A stretch of DNA of 64,000 nucleotides from Nostoc sp. KVJ3. Its GTDB lineage: Bacteria > Cyanobacteriota > Cyanobacteriia > Cyanobacteriales > Nostocaceae. The stretch's first letter is position 1. The number at the start of each line of letters is the position of its first letter. The DNA lies in assembly GCF_026127265.1 (NCBI RefSeq), contig NZ_WWFG01000007.1, positions 57,668 to 121,667 of the forward strand, in the 5' to 3' direction. The notes beneath the pieces were generated by a model. It saw nothing but the letters and a program-made list of their open reading frames with translations, had not been told where the DNA came from and did no database searches. Of this stretch, positions 1-8,820 are shown piece after piece. Position numbers and translations under genes: made by a program.

Positions 1-238
1 ACCTAAAAGAGCGATTGCTTGCTTCACATGAGATTAAAAATGATTAACAGGGTCAAATGAGCATCTATTCCAAAAGTGACGCGCTTGGCTGGAAACTTTG
101 CTAAGTTAGCATTCTAGCTATCAATATTTTTTCAATTCTCAAACTACCAGTTAACCTATACTCATTTCACCTCACCCCCCAAGCGTGATGGATGCTGACG
201 AACCTCAAAGTCCGCAGCCCACGGCGACCAATCAACCG

Positions 239-1366
239 TCAGACCATCGTGAACGTCGGCAGCTGACCAGTGTTGTCAAAGAGGCCAACGCTGTAGCTGC
301 CTCCATACGGCACGATCATCGCGTTTGATCGCACGGCGGCCCGCGCCCAGTCTGCGTTCCCAACTGCCGACGCTGCAAGCGCCGCCAGCCCAGTAGCCTG
401 TATGCACTGCAAGAAGTACGCGCTGGTCACGAGGAGTAGGTTGTAGGTGGGCTGGTCGTAGTTTGCGATCGCGAGGAACACGTTCTGGGGCTGCCACGTT
501 GCCTTGCCCCGTGCAACCCCAGCCGACTGGATCGCCAGGAGTGAGTCAGCACCACCTGCACCGTTGACAATCTCAGCATAGCGACTGCGCGGCCGACTTG
601 CGGCTTGCTCGGCGTGTCGCCGCCAGTTGTCGAGCGCTCGGATCTCCTCGACAGCATAAGTACCGTCGAAGAGTAAGGTGTCGCGGTAGATGAAGTAGCC
701 CACAGGAGCCATCGCATTCGTCGGCTTTGAACCGGTGAGAATCTGGTCGAGGTAGCCCGCGTTGTACCCGTAGCTGTCGGTGAGTCCCTGGAGCGGCGCA
801 CCCCGAAGACTCCCCTCGGCGTAGGCGATCGCCCCGGCATCGTTGCCGTTGAATGCTGTGAGCGCGGCGTTAATGCGCGTCACAATCGCGTCAAAGCTAT
901 TCGCAGTCGGGGGAAATCCGGGCCGTGGGTTCGGCGAACCCGACACCGGGAAGCGGATGAAAGCGTCGCGCAACCACACGCCGCCAAAATACCCGGCGAG
1001 GTGCATCAGCCACAGCAACGTCGAAAGCGACGGGTTGCCGGGTTCGGACGGTCGGAGTGTCTGCTCGAATACATACACTGGGACGTAGCGTGAAAGAAAG
1101 TCAATTGGATTCTGACTCGCCGCCGGGGTTGTGCGTGCGTAGGCGCTCACGAGTCGGTCGAGGAGGGCTTGATCCTCGGTCATGACGGTTCGGAGGTTGT
1201 CAAAGAACGGGTAGGGAGGCAGGTTAAGCCGCAGCCTCTTTTGGCTTTGTGCGACGGCGATGCTGCCGAAAACTCCGGTTCTTGAGAGGGACGTGGCGGC
1301 AAGTCCGGTCGCTCCCGCTCTCACCGTGCCAATAAAGAACGCACGGCGCGAGATGTGGTTGTGCAT
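239..1366 (-). CDS. Tat-exported protein of unknown function
   Basis: A 375-residue protein. The N-terminus has a twin-arginine motif (SRRAFF, residues 6-11), then a hydrophobic alanine/glycine-rich stretch and a likely cleavage site near residue 40 (VAQSQ), so export of a folded protein by the Tat pathway is likely. The mature part has aromatic-rich segments (around 115-130, LWLMHLAGYFGG) but no motif I can name. It might resemble small subunits of membrane-bound dehydrogenases, but that is a guess. The gene is clearly more GC-rich than the AT-rich DNA that starts just past its ends (compare 1370-1450), which suggests a different origin. It stands alone, facing the left edge of the window. 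Confidence 0.8.
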   Translation of the reverse strand: MHNHISRRAFFIGTVRAGATGLAATSLSRTGVFGSIAVAQSQKRLRLNLPPYPFFDNLRTVMTEDQALLDRLVSAYARTTPAASQNPIDFLSRYVPVYVFEQTLRPSEPGNPSLSTLLWLMHLAGYFGGVWLRDAFIRFPVSGSPNPRPGFPPTANSFDAIVTRINAALTAFNGNDAGAIAYAEGSLRGAPLQGLTDSYGYNAGYLDQILTGSKPTNAMAPVGYFIYRDTLLFDGTYAVEEIRALDNWRRHAEQAASRPRSRYAEIVNGAGGADSLLAIQSAGVARGKATWQPQNVFLAIANYDQPTYNLLLVTSAYFLQCIQATGLAALAASAVGNADWARAAVRSNAMIVPYGGSYSVGLFDNTGQLPTFTMV

Positions 1367-1603
1367 AATGATTCCCTCTACTACTGAATTAAAATACAGT
1401 AAATTTACTAAATCTCCAATTTCAAGAATTTTCTATATAAATTAATGGGCTTATTTATCAACAAGCAACTATCAAGTAAATATCAGGTATAGAGGATAGT
1501 GGCTAAGAGCGATCGCCCCCGCCAAATTCTTAGAGGAAACGAGAGGAGCATAGGCGCAGCCCGTACTTCGGCAAGCTCAGTAACCATCGTAAATATCGCA
1601 TAC

Positions 1604-1633
1604 AAAAAAGCTTGGTCATGTCCTAACCAAGCT
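1604..1633 (-). terminator. Rho-independent terminator for hsp20
   Basis: Read on the minus strand, AGCTTGGT and ACCAAGCT form a perfect 8-bp stem with a 9-nt loop, followed directly by a run of six T. It lies about 45 bases after the hsp20 stop codon. Confidence 0.8.
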
Positions 1634-1676
1634 CTTAGCTATCTCAATCAATCATTGGAGGTAGAGAAGTTTCACT

Positions 1677-2126
1677 CTATGCAGCAGGTTGTTCCAGATT
1701 AACCTTGACAACTTTGTTCTTTTCTTCTTCAGCTTTTGGCAATGTCAAATTCAAGATACCGTCTTTATAATCTGCGGTGACATTGGTGTTTTGAATCCGA
1801 ACAGATAGAGGAATTACACGTTGAAATTTACCATAGTAGAATTCACTTCTTGTAGCACCCTTTTCTTCGGTTTTAGTTTGGGACTTGCGCTCACCACTAA
1901 TGTGAACAGCATCTTGGGTGACTTGAATATCTAAGTCTTTAGCTTCAAGTCCTGGCAGTTCTAGCTTCAAATGCAGAGCATCATCAGTTTCTTGCAACTC
2001 AGCAGCCGGAACTTTGATAAAGCCTTTTTCAAGCCGTGCAGATGGTACTCTGGTATCTCCAAATAAGCCGTTGATGTGACGTTCTAAAGCGTTCAATTCT
2101 TGCCAGGGGTTGTAACGAACTAGCAT
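1677..2126 (-). CDS. Small heat shock protein, Hsp20/alpha-crystallin family
   Basis: 149 residues, the usual size of a bacterial Hsp20. The start MLVRYNPWQELNALE is typical of cyanobacterial HspA-type proteins. The alpha-crystallin domain spans roughly residues 40-140, with LELPGLEAKDLDIQV, ISGERK and the C-terminal strand DGILNLTLPK, whose G-x-L-x-L pattern is conserved in the family. Such proteins hold unfolding proteins in the cytosol as ATP-independent oligomeric chaperones. The start is supported by a purine-rich GAGGGAG ahead of ATG. A terminator follows. No CIRCE operator is visible upstream. Plasmid-borne hsp20 genes are common in cyanobacteria. Confidence 0.95.
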   Translation of the reverse strand: MLVRYNPWQELNALERHINGLFGDTRVPSARLEKGFIKVPAAELQETDDALHLKLELPGLEAKDLDIQVTQDAVHISGERKSQTKTEEKGATRSEFYYGKFQRVIPLSVRIQNTNVTADYKDGILNLTLPKAEEEKNKVVKVNLEQPAA

Positions 2127-2470
2127 ATTAATTTCTCCCTCGTACCAGTAATAGTTTTGCTCAATTAACTGAGGATTTAATTCCTTGCTTTGATTACCAT
2201 ATTATTGAGAACTAACAAGCTTGTAAATTCGGTTATTATCACCAAATCATTGATAATTACCGCACCATTTTAGGCAGTAAAAAAGATTACGGTTTACTCT
2301 AATTTTGCGGTTCGGTAAACCAGAATATAATTATTAATACCAATAATAACCAACTAATTATTCTGCTGTTGAAGGGGATAGTGCAGTCAGGCGATCGCTT
2401 ATATTCCCAAAACAACAATCACACTCGCTCTACTCGCTTCACCATCGCACTATTGAATGAGCATTTCGAT
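2127..2470. other. Intergenic region between hsp20 and the zinc-ribbon gene
   Basis: AT-rich DNA of about 340 bases with HIP1-like sites. It must hold the hsp20 promoter. A weak inverted match (CGGTTTAC / GTAAACC) lies near 2290-2320. I see no gene in it. Confidence 0.5.
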
Positions 2471-2674
2471 TTAGTCATCGGGAAACTGCCAAGATGAAAT
2501 ACTTTCTACATCTTTGCTACTGCATTGAATACAAGTAACATCAAATGCTGAATCCATCCACTCATAACCGCAAGTACGACAGTGGCAGAAAATATTATTG
2601 CGGTTGGCATCTTTTATACCCTGATGCCATTGATGTAGTTGCTCAGGATTTTGAAAAGGAAAATTATCAGACAT
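2471..2674 (-). CDS. Small zinc-ribbon protein
   Basis: 67 residues from MSDNFPFQ. The longer upstream frame is rejected because this ATG has a GAGG ribosome-binding site at a good distance and the longer version would run into the gene before it. Two cysteine pairs (CHCRTCGYEW at about 37-46 and CIQCSSK at about 54-60) look like a zinc ribbon. The C-terminus is acidic (FPDD). Function is unknown. It follows the GIY-YIG gene on the same strand with a 32-bp gap, so the two are probably co-transcribed. Confidence 0.7.
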   Translation of the reverse strand: MSDNFPFQNPEQLHQWHQGIKDANRNNIFCHCRTCGYEWMDSAFDVTCIQCSSKDVESISSWQFPDD

Positions 2675-2706
2675 TCTAGTAAGCCTCTTATCGTTACAAA
2701 AAAAGT

Positions 2707-3267
2707 TTACCCAAACGGTTGCCCCCACCGCTCCCACATTTCCTTGTTGAAGGGCGATCGCCACTTCAAAATCAGACTCAATTCCAACTCTTGCCGTGCG
2801 CGTCGGTCAACCGGAGCATCCCACCAAAACGCGATGTTGACTGCTGTCTTCATCTCATAGCGATAATGTAAATCCTGGTAGCTGGCGATGTAATCCTTGC
2901 AGGCGTGTATCCCTTTCCAGCGCTTGTTAGAGCGGCACGTCTCACCCACATACAAAATTAAGCCAGTTGCAGAGTCAACGATGAAGTACAGACACGCATC
3001 GCCAGGGCTGTCTGCTGGCATCCTCCAAAAAGAGAGCGATCGCACCTGTAACTGCAACGGATCAATCCGGTCTGGGTCGCAGTGCTTTGGTGCAATATCA
3101 AATAACGCCGTCTGCTGCATTGGCTTGCTCTCCCTTACCCGTTGCTGATACTCAAAAATCTGAGATTTCCACTTCAGCAAAGCATCAGCACTCATCACCA
3201 GCGCCTCTGTTCTAGGTGCTGATGTGGGCGTTACAGATGAGAATAGGTTTAGCTGATTGGGTTCCAA
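2707..3267 (-). CDS. GIY-YIG-like nuclease domain protein
   Basis: 186 residues. The C-terminal half (about 92-180) looks like a GIY-YIG fold: CLYFIVDSATGLILYVGET gives the two strands, with YF-I in place of the classical GIY and YVG in place of YIG. Basic residues follow (CRSNKRWKG), and the later ELELSLILKWRSPFNK supplies the conserved acidic residue and asparagine. The N-terminal 90 residues are not recognised. Members of this family cut DNA in homing, repair or mobile-element roles. The altered first motif leaves activity uncertain. It lies upstream of a zinc-ribbon gene on the same strand. Confidence 0.7.
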   Translation of the reverse strand: MEPNQLNLFSSVTPTSAPRTEALVMSADALLKWKSQIFEYQQRVRESKPMQQTALFDIAPKHCDPDRIDPLQLQVRSLSFWRMPADSPGDACLYFIVDSATGLILYVGETCRSNKRWKGIHACKDYIASYQDLHYRYEMKTAVNIAFWWDAPVDRRARQELELSLILKWRSPFNKEMWERWGQPFG

Positions 3268-3320
3268 GGGTATTACAGGGAGCGTGCCGACTAGCTGATT
3301 ATCCCCCAGAACGCAAGCGG

Positions 3321-4019
3321 TTAGAGGCCAGAGGATGTCAAAGAATTATGCCTTTGATATTCAATCCGCACTTGCTTAACGTCAAGCTCAGATTCTAAAA
3401 ACTCAAGTTTTTCTACTTGCTGTAATCCCAAACTTTCAAACTGTTTGAGTTCCGAGTCTGATAATGGCCAAGGTGGGCCATCCGGTTCAGCTTCTGTATC
3501 TCGAACACGAGTAATCAGCAAAAGTATGCCACCGGGAGCAACAAGCGAGGCAACACAGGAGATAACCCAAGAACGTACATTCAACGGCAAAGCTTGAATA
3601 TTACGACATTCAAAAACAAAATCAAAAGCTTGATGCCATTGTGGGGGAATTGCTAACAAATCTGCAACTACATAATTGACAGTTGAATCAGGAAATCGCT
3701 CTTGACACCAAGCGATCGCTGTCGGTGAAATATCAAAGGCAGTTACCTCAAACCCCAGATTTGCTAAAGCTTCGGCATCGTCTCCCAAGCCACAGCCAAT
3801 AACTAACGCCTTTTGCTGTGAGGTGAATGGTTCGTGATTCGTCAACCAATCTTGTAGATAAGGGTGAGGAGTTAACTTTGCCCAAGGAATTTTTGCTGTA
3901 TCACCTTTAGCTTCGGTATATAACACTTCAAACCATGCCGATGGTTCTGATTTTTGTAAAGCTTCTGTTGCTAACTCTTTGACATGAAATCGTAAATCTT
4001 CAGGTTGTTGTTCAAACAT
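3321..4019 (-). CDS. Class I SAM-dependent methyltransferase, TPMT-like
   Basis: About 232 residues from MFEQQPED. The reading frame stays open 28 codons further upstream, but that part does not look like protein. SAM-binding motif I is ALVIGCGLGDDAEAL, followed by the acidic loop VTAFDISPTAI and motif II-like NYVVADLLAIPPQW; the later FDFVFECRNIQAL and PGGILLLITRV match the strand-4 and strand-5 regions. The layout resembles thiopurine S-methyltransferase-like small-molecule methyltransferases. The substrate cannot be read from sequence. It seems to be a stand-alone gene. Confidence 0.85.
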   Translation of the reverse strand: MFEQQPEDLRFHVKELATEALQKSEPSAWFEVLYTEAKGDTAKIPWAKLTPHPYLQDWLTNHEPFTSQQKALVIGCGLGDDAEALANLGFEVTAFDISPTAIAWCQERFPDSTVNYVVADLLAIPPQWHQAFDFVFECRNIQALPLNVRSWVISCVASLVAPGGILLLITRVRDTEAEPDGPPWPLSDSELKQFESLGLQQVEKLEFLESELDVKQVRIEYQRHNSLTSSGL

Positions 4020-4245
4020 AAAAACTGATATTACTAACAATTGTGCGAAACTTCGGAATACCCTAAGTATTGTAGATGAGGAAAAGCGATACCTACGGTT
4101 CAAGAAGCCTATGCTTCGCTTAATTCAAATTGCTGTGTAGCGTTTTGGTATGAACTACTGCGATCGCGTTCCCTCCTTTAGGTATAGTCACCGCACAGCT
4201 ACACAGTTGCAGATGTTGGAGCGGGTATAGGCGATCGCTCTTTTC

Positions 4246-4617
4246 CTAAGCAGAAAAAGCTGCCAACAGTTGTACTATTTTCCCCTTGAGTATTGTAATT
4301 GCCTCTTGTAAAGTTTCACTTGGTTCTGTATCTACTATATGAGCGTCCCCCACATCAGCACTTGACCACAGATAGCTATGTTGCCCTACCGTTAAACATC
4401 CTTGCCACTTGTTTTCATAAGTATCAAGTGTGATAAAAAACCGCCGTGGCATTATTAGTTCTTCGGAGTTAATAAGAAATTGTCCCCAGACAGAAAAGCC
4501 GAAATACTCCTCATTTTTTTCATTGTTATATTCCCAATCAGTCAAGTTGGGGAAAGCATTTTTAACTTGCTCTAAAACTTGTTGTATTTCCGGTTCTGTT
4601 AATAGCATTGTCCTCAT
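4246..4617 (-). CDS. Conserved-looking hypothetical protein
   Basis: 123 residues, with a possible alternative start at residue 4. It is a mixed alpha/beta sequence with WGQFLI, FITLDTYENKWQGCLTVG and a C-terminal helix rich in alanine and leucine. No family is recognised. It follows the 924-codon frame by 11 bases, and one copy of the 11-bp dispersed word (4617-4627) sits exactly at the junction. On the minus strand that copy supplies AGAGGA just before ATG and so acts as the ribosome-binding site. Confidence 0.6.
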   Translation of the reverse strand: MRTMLLTEPEIQQVLEQVKNAFPNLTDWEYNNEKNEEYFGFSVWGQFLINSEELIMPRRFFITLDTYENKWQGCLTVGQHSYLWSSADVGDAHIVDTEPSETLQEAITILKGKIVQLLAAFSA

Positions 4618-4628
4618 CCTCTAAGAAT

Positions 4629-7403
4629 TTATTTTTTAGCTTTTGCTCTCCGAATAAAACCGATTATTTCCTCTAAGCTAACCCCTTCATTTTGCATAGA
4701 TTGAATCAGGGCGATCGCTCCTACTGGCACTGATCCAATACTCCGGCCTTTCCACTCACCGTCTACCTTCTCTTCCCAGTTAAACCCCCAGCGCCAATGA
4801 GTAGAATTATCAGGATTACGGTGGCCGATTACACGGGGGTAGCTTGCGATCGCCCCACTCTTCAACTTCTTATTCTCAATGTATTTGTACAAACATCCCT
4901 TGCGCTGTCTACGTTTAGATGATCGCTTTAGGCCCACGCCTTCCTTACTTTCCTCTAAGAAATTTGTCGCGCGAGTACGCGCGCCCGCTTCGCTAACGGG
5001 TATTACCTCATACCACCCTTTTTTGAGAGTAAGGTGCTTTTTCTCCCTACCCTTACCAGCCGCTACGCTAATGGTTTCGCCATTTATACCTGTTACCTCA
5101 GCTTCATGTCCTATCCACTGACTGAGGTTTTGGGTGCGAGTTTTGGTAATGCGAACGCGAACGCCTATCTGTAATTGCTGTGTACGCTCGATATTTGCAG
5201 AAAGCATTTTTTCCTCTAAGAAATTTGCGGGTGCTAAACCGCACATACCACAGCCACCACTTAAATATATGTGCTGTAATTCGCAGCTAGGGCAAAGTAC
5301 AAGCGCTTCTGATTGCTGCGTATACTCGTAATCCCGATTTTCCTCTAAGAATCTATCTAATGCTTGGGGTGCGATGCCTGCGGCGGGCTGCGCCAACGCT
5401 AACCTAGCAATAGTATGATTATCTTGTTCCCAGTTGTAAGTTACTAGATCAGATGAATCTAACCAGTTAACTGTAAATCCGAAGCCTAAGTTATCTATGA
5501 CTTTTCCCAGAGATTGAAACTGATTAATAATGTAAGTTTCTGGTTGAGCATTAGCCCTGGTAACTAACGTACAAGTCTCTGCACAGGGAGTTGAGGTAGA
5601 CGATTCTATTAAGGGCGATCGCTGCAACTCTAGGATCGAAAAGATTTCCTGCTGCCTGTCGCATTCTTCTAGTAGTTGCGTTGCGGGACGGCAATCCAAG
5701 GGGTCGAGGTAAGAGGGCGGGAGATTGTAGCCATTGAGTAGGAAATCCGGTCTTAATACCTCGCCTTTGGCTAACAGTCCGTGCTGTCTCAATTGTGCTT
5801 CTTGCCTGCTCTGGCCAGGGGGTCGCCCTTTCCCAGTCGAGCTTAACGCCCCTGGAGATTCCAACCAGCAATAACCGTTCTCTAAGGTAGGGGCTGGCAA
5901 AGTGTCCTGAGCCGACACAAAGCCATTCTGCATCGTAGCCGAGCTTGGCAACCTGACGAAGGAAGTGCTGAAGATAGAGTGTTTGACTGCTGGGGTTTCT
6001 ACGACAGGTGAGGAGTCCTGGCACATTTTCGATGCAGAAGAATTTGGGTCTGATTGATTCAATTGCTCGTTTGACGGCGGGGAAACAGTCGCGGGGGTCG
6101 TCTTCTCCTTGTCGCTTTCCCTGGACTGAAAAGGGCTGACATGGTGGGGAAGCTGTAACAACGTCGATTTCTCCCCACTGTTTTCTGATATCTCGCACTG
6201 GGAGACTTCGCACATCACCGTAGTTGCAGACATCGGGGAACCGTTTTGAGAGGATGCCTGAGCAGTATTCATCAATTTCTGAGACTCCGATGAGGTTAAA
6301 TCCGAGTTGTAACATTGCAAAAGGAAAGCCAGCTCCCACCCCAGAACATAAATCCAAAGCTGTAAGTTTAGACATATTCCCAGTAAGTTCCTCCTGCTTT
6401 TGTTTTTTTGTTGATTGCTCGACTGACCGCTCTTGCTGTCATTCCTAAAGCTCTGGATGCTTCCGCTGCTGACGGGTAAATTTCTCCTGTATCTATCCTT
6501 CTCACTGCTTTGCTCCATTTGACTTTGTTTTCGTCGCTGTGAAGCTTGATGTGTTGAGAATGTTTCATCAGTTGAAGGTTTTCGATCCGGTTGTCTTGCT
6601 TGTTGTGATTGATATGGTGAACTACTTCGTTGTCCTTGTGTCCCAGTCCATACCACTCTAGGTATCTGCCTAGATACCTCTCCATTACTAGAATGTGTTG
6701 ATAAACGTAGTTCCCCATCTCCTTTGCTCTGGGATGATCCGGGCATCTCACCATGATGTAACCATTCCCTGTTATAGTCACTCCCCCTTTCCAATTCCCG
6801 TTGTTTTCGGCTTTTTGATCGCCTGTCTTGATGTTCTTTTTGTTTATTGGAATTCTGGACTGATATTGTGCTTGCTTGAACAGCTTCCAGATTGTTTTCT
6901 GTTTCACTCCAAAGTGTTCCGCCACTTCCGCTTGAGTCATTCCTGACTCGTACATCGCGATCGCTTCCTCTAAATTGATGTCTGCTCTCTCGCTCTGGTA
7001 CTTGCATTCCCTGCTGCAAAACTTCGGATTCGGATTGTACGAAATGAATTCCTTGCCGCAGTTCTGACAAATTACTTTCACCATTTTCTAAAATCTCTTG
7101 ACTGGTATTAATTATACCTGTTAAGAGGTTTTTAGACGATTTCAACTCCTGAGCAGAGGTCAAGTTGTGTGAGTTGCATACAGCGATCACCTCCTTTTCC
7201 TCTAAGAAATTCATGCCATCAAACCAGGACTCGTCACAATGAACTTTCCGCCCATTCTCCCAGTAAATTGTGTAGGGCTTCTTACCGCCATTTCTAATTT
7301 TGATTAATGTGCAAATAGCACTTTTATCCGATTTAGATTGAAAGCGATCGCCTAGCTGAAAGCGTCCATTTTTAGGGTTACAATCAACAGAGTAATTACT
7401 CAT
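4629..7403 (-). CDS. 924-codon open frame enclosing nested HNH and methyltransferase genes
   Basis: The frame is open for 924 codons. Residues 1-105 look like real protein: a small beta-rich domain with LGDRFQSKSDKSAICTLIKI and PYTIYWENGRKVHCDESW. Residues about 106-490, lying over the HNH gene and the front of the methyltransferase gene, are Ser/Gln/Arg-rich and look like a by-product of another frame. Residues about 491-924 look real again: WLESPGALSSTGKGRPPGQ near 513, a four-cysteine knuckle (CPSCELQ ... CGMCG) near 705-722, a KOW-like segment (VRVRITKTRTQ) and a C-terminal domain with HWRWGFNWEEKVDGEWKGRS. The dispersed 11-bp word occurs four times inside and each time encodes FLEE. It may be one protein, or two genes joined by an open overprinted frame. 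Confidence 0.55.
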   Translation of the reverse strand: MSNYSVDCNPKNGRFQLGDRFQSKSDKSAICTLIKIRNGGKKPYTIYWENGRKVHCDESWFDGMNFLEEKEVIAVCNSHNLTSAQELKSSKNLLTGIINTSQEILENGESNLSELRQGIHFVQSESEVLQQGMQVPERESRHQFRGSDRDVRVRNDSSGSGGTLWSETENNLEAVQASTISVQNSNKQKEHQDRRSKSRKQRELERGSDYNREWLHHGEMPGSSQSKGDGELRLSTHSSNGEVSRQIPRVVWTGTQGQRSSSPYQSQQARQPDRKPSTDETFSTHQASQRRKQSQMEQSSEKDRYRRNLPVSSGSIQSFRNDSKSGQSSNQQKNKSRRNLLGICLNLQLWIYVLGWELAFLLQCYNSDLTSSESQKLMNTAQASSQNGSPMSATTVMCEVSQCEISENSGEKSTLLQLPHHVSPFQSRESDKEKTTPATVSPPSNEQLNQSDPNSSASKMCQDSSPVVETPAVKHSIFSTSFVRLPSSATMQNGFVSAQDTLPAPTLENGYCWLESPGALSSTGKGRPPGQSRQEAQLRQHGLLAKGEVLRPDFLLNGYNLPPSYLDPLDCRPATQLLEECDRQQEIFSILELQRSPLIESSTSTPCAETCTLVTRANAQPETYIINQFQSLGKVIDNLGFGFTVNWLDSSDLVTYNWEQDNHTIARLALAQPAAGIAPQALDRFLEENRDYEYTQQSEALVLCPSCELQHIYLSGGCGMCGLAPANFLEEKMLSANIERTQQLQIGVRVRITKTRTQNLSQWIGHEAEVTGINGETISVAAGKGREKKHLTLKKGWYEVIPVSEAGARTRATNFLEESKEGVGLKRSSKRRQRKGCLYKYIENKKLKSGAIASYPRVIGHRNPDNSTHWRWGFNWEEKVDGEWKGRSIGSVPVGAIALIQSMQNEGVSLEEIIGFIRRAKAKK
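5551..6375 (-). CDS. DNA (cytosine-5) methyltransferase
   Basis: 274 residues. It has motif I (ALDLCSGVGAGFPFA, 6-20), the catalytic loop PPCQPFS (77-83, nucleophile C79), ENV (116-118), the motif VIII region RERLLLVGI (165-173) and a motif X-like GNLFDPRVAAIAL (243-255). It adds a methyl group to C5 of cytosine in a DNA target. The segment between motifs VIII and X is short, so target recognition is compact. The start overlaps the end of the HNH gene by 8 bases and the whole gene lies inside the 924-codon frame in another phase. No partner restriction enzyme is visible apart from that HNH protein, so it may be an orphan or a self-protection enzyme. Confidence 0.93.
   Translation of the reverse strand: MSKLTALDLCSGVGAGFPFAMLQLGFNLIGVSEIDEYCSGILSKRFPDVCNYGDVRSLPVRDIRKQWGEIDVVTASPPCQPFSVQGKRQGEDDPRDCFPAVKRAIESIRPKFFCIENVPGLLTCRRNPSSQTLYLQHFLRQVAKLGYDAEWLCVGSGHFASPYLRERLLLVGISRGVKLDWERATPWPEQARSTIETARTVSQRRGIKTGFPTQWLQSPALLPRPLGLPSRNATTRRMRQAAGNLFDPRVAAIALNRIVYLNSLCRDLYVSYQG
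6368..7084 (-). CDS. HNH endonuclease, homing-type, with zinc ribbon and NUMOD-like tail
   Basis: 238 residues. An N-terminal zinc ribbon (C7, C10, C23, C27) is followed by a helix-turn-helix (AEVAEHFGVKQKTIWKLF, about 52-69), the HNH core (GHKDNEVVHHINHNKQDN, about 148-165, then ENLQLMKHSQH), and a C-terminal stretch with the pattern of NUMOD-type DNA-binding repeats (YPSAAEASRALGMTARAVS). This architecture is that of phage-type homing endonucleases. It sits directly ahead of the methyltransferase, overlapping it by 8 bases, and is fully contained in the 924-codon frame. The pair may have moved in as a unit. Confidence 0.88.
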   Translation of the reverse strand: MVKVICQNCGKEFISYNPNPKFCSRECKYQSERADINLEEAIAMYESGMTQAEVAEHFGVKQKTIWKLFKQAQYQSRIPINKKNIKTGDQKAENNGNWKGGVTITGNGYIMVRCPDHPRAKEMGNYVYQHILVMERYLGRYLEWYGLGHKDNEVVHHINHNKQDNRIENLQLMKHSQHIKLHSDENKVKWSKAVRRIDTGEIYPSAAEASRALGMTARAVSRAINKKTKAGGTYWEYV

Positions 7404-7467
7404 CTTTTTTAACTAATAAATATTCTTTATTCACTGTTAGGGATTAGTATTCTGCTGCACCTCTGGA

Positions 7468-8820
7468 TTATGAATGCACCAGATTTTTAAACTGAGTAAA
7501 CTGTGAATCAAACAGCAGTTTTATAGTTCCTGTTGGGCCGCCTCTGTTTTTGGCAATAATTACTTCTGCAATACCTCTATCAACCGTATCGGGGTGGTAA
7601 TATTCATCCCGGTAAAGGAGCAGTATTAAATCTGAATCTTCCTCAATTCGTCCTGATTCGCGCAAATCTGACATCATAGGGCGCTTGATATTGCGGCTCT
7701 CTACACCACGATTTAGCTGTGACAACATGACAATAGTTGTGTTGCACTCGCGTGCTAATTGCTTTAACTGTCTGGTGATTTTTCCGATTTTAAAAGCGAG
7801 GTTGTAGCTATCACCATCCGTCCCTTCCATTAATTGTAGATAATCAATACCAACCATGCCAATACGACCGTATTCTGCAACAATTCGCTTAACTTTTGAG
7901 CGAATTGAATTGACAGTTATCACGGGTGAATCATCGATATAAACAGATAACTCACTCAACCTGCCGATTGATTGTGCTAAAGGTTCCCACTGCTGTTTAC
8001 TAATCCAGCCCCGTTGCAAATAGCTTGAATCAATTCTTGCATCTTGGGATAAAAATCTATCTCCCCATTCTTCCTTACCCATTTCAAGACTAAAAATAAC
8101 AGTTGGTAGCTTTTCGAGTTCGGAGATATTAAGGGCTAAATTGCCTAAAAACGATGATTTTCCCATTGCGGGACGACCAGCAATTGTTATCAGCTTTCCC
8201 GGTTTAAATCCGACTATCATTGCATCTAGGTCATAAAATCCAGTTCTAACCCCAGATGGTGATATACCCATACTTTTTTCTTCAATGCTAGAGTAGGCAT
8301 TTATCAAGATTTCATTGAGGGGGGTTGGAACAGAAGTTGATGAAATCGCACTGTTATTTATCTGTAAAATTTTTGATTCAGCCGTCTCTAATTGTTTGGC
8401 AATTTCCTCGTCTTGCTCGTGTGCCAAATGGTAAATTTCACTTGCTGCCTTAATTAATTGGCGACGGTAATATTTTTCCATCACCAACTCGGCTAAGGCA
8501 TCGATGTTAAGTGCTGACACTGTGCGATCTACCAATATTGCTAATTTATTTCTGCCACCAATGCGAAATAGTAAATCATGGTCAGTCAGCCAACTTGTGA
8601 CCGAGAGCAAGTCTGTGGGTTTACTCTGACTGTGAAGGCGCAGCGCTGCTTGATAAATATCTTTGTGAGCGCTGATGTAAAAGGCTTCGGCAACAAGAGT
8701 ATCGCTCACCCTGCTGATTGCATCTGGATCTAGCATGATTCCGCCCAAAATCGCCTCTTCTGCTTCAATATTTTGGGGTGGGAGCTTGTTAGTATCACCA
8801 AAATTTAGATTCTCAGACAT
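7468..8820 (-). CDS. dnaB: Replicative DNA helicase DnaB
   Basis: 450 residues, the normal length for DnaB. The N-terminal helical domain starts with PPQNIEAEEAILGGIMLDP. The RecA-like domain has Walker A GRPAMGKSS (215-223), FSLEMGKEEWGDR (about 243-255), Walker B GMVGIDYLQLM (321-331) and the C-terminal SDLRESGRIEEDSDLILLLY (384-403). It unwinds DNA at a replication fork as a hexamer. Its ATG overlaps the stop of the preceding gene in the sequence TAATG, so translation is coupled to the winged-helix protein, a candidate loader/initiator. A plasmid or prophage copy rather than the chromosomal one is likely. Confidence 0.95.
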   Translation of the reverse strand: MSENLNFGDTNKLPPQNIEAEEAILGGIMLDPDAISRVSDTLVAEAFYISAHKDIYQAALRLHSQSKPTDLLSVTSWLTDHDLLFRIGGRNKLAILVDRTVSALNIDALAELVMEKYYRRQLIKAASEIYHLAHEQDEEIAKQLETAESKILQINNSAISSTSVPTPLNEILINAYSSIEEKSMGISPSGVRTGFYDLDAMIVGFKPGKLITIAGRPAMGKSSFLGNLALNISELEKLPTVIFSLEMGKEEWGDRFLSQDARIDSSYLQRGWISKQQWEPLAQSIGRLSELSVYIDDSPVITVNSIRSKVKRIVAEYGRIGMVGIDYLQLMEGTDGDSYNLAFKIGKITRQLKQLARECNTTIVMLSQLNRGVESRNIKRPMMSDLRESGRIEEDSDLILLLYRDEYYHPDTVDRGIAEVIIAKNRGGPTGTIKLLFDSQFTQFKNLVHS

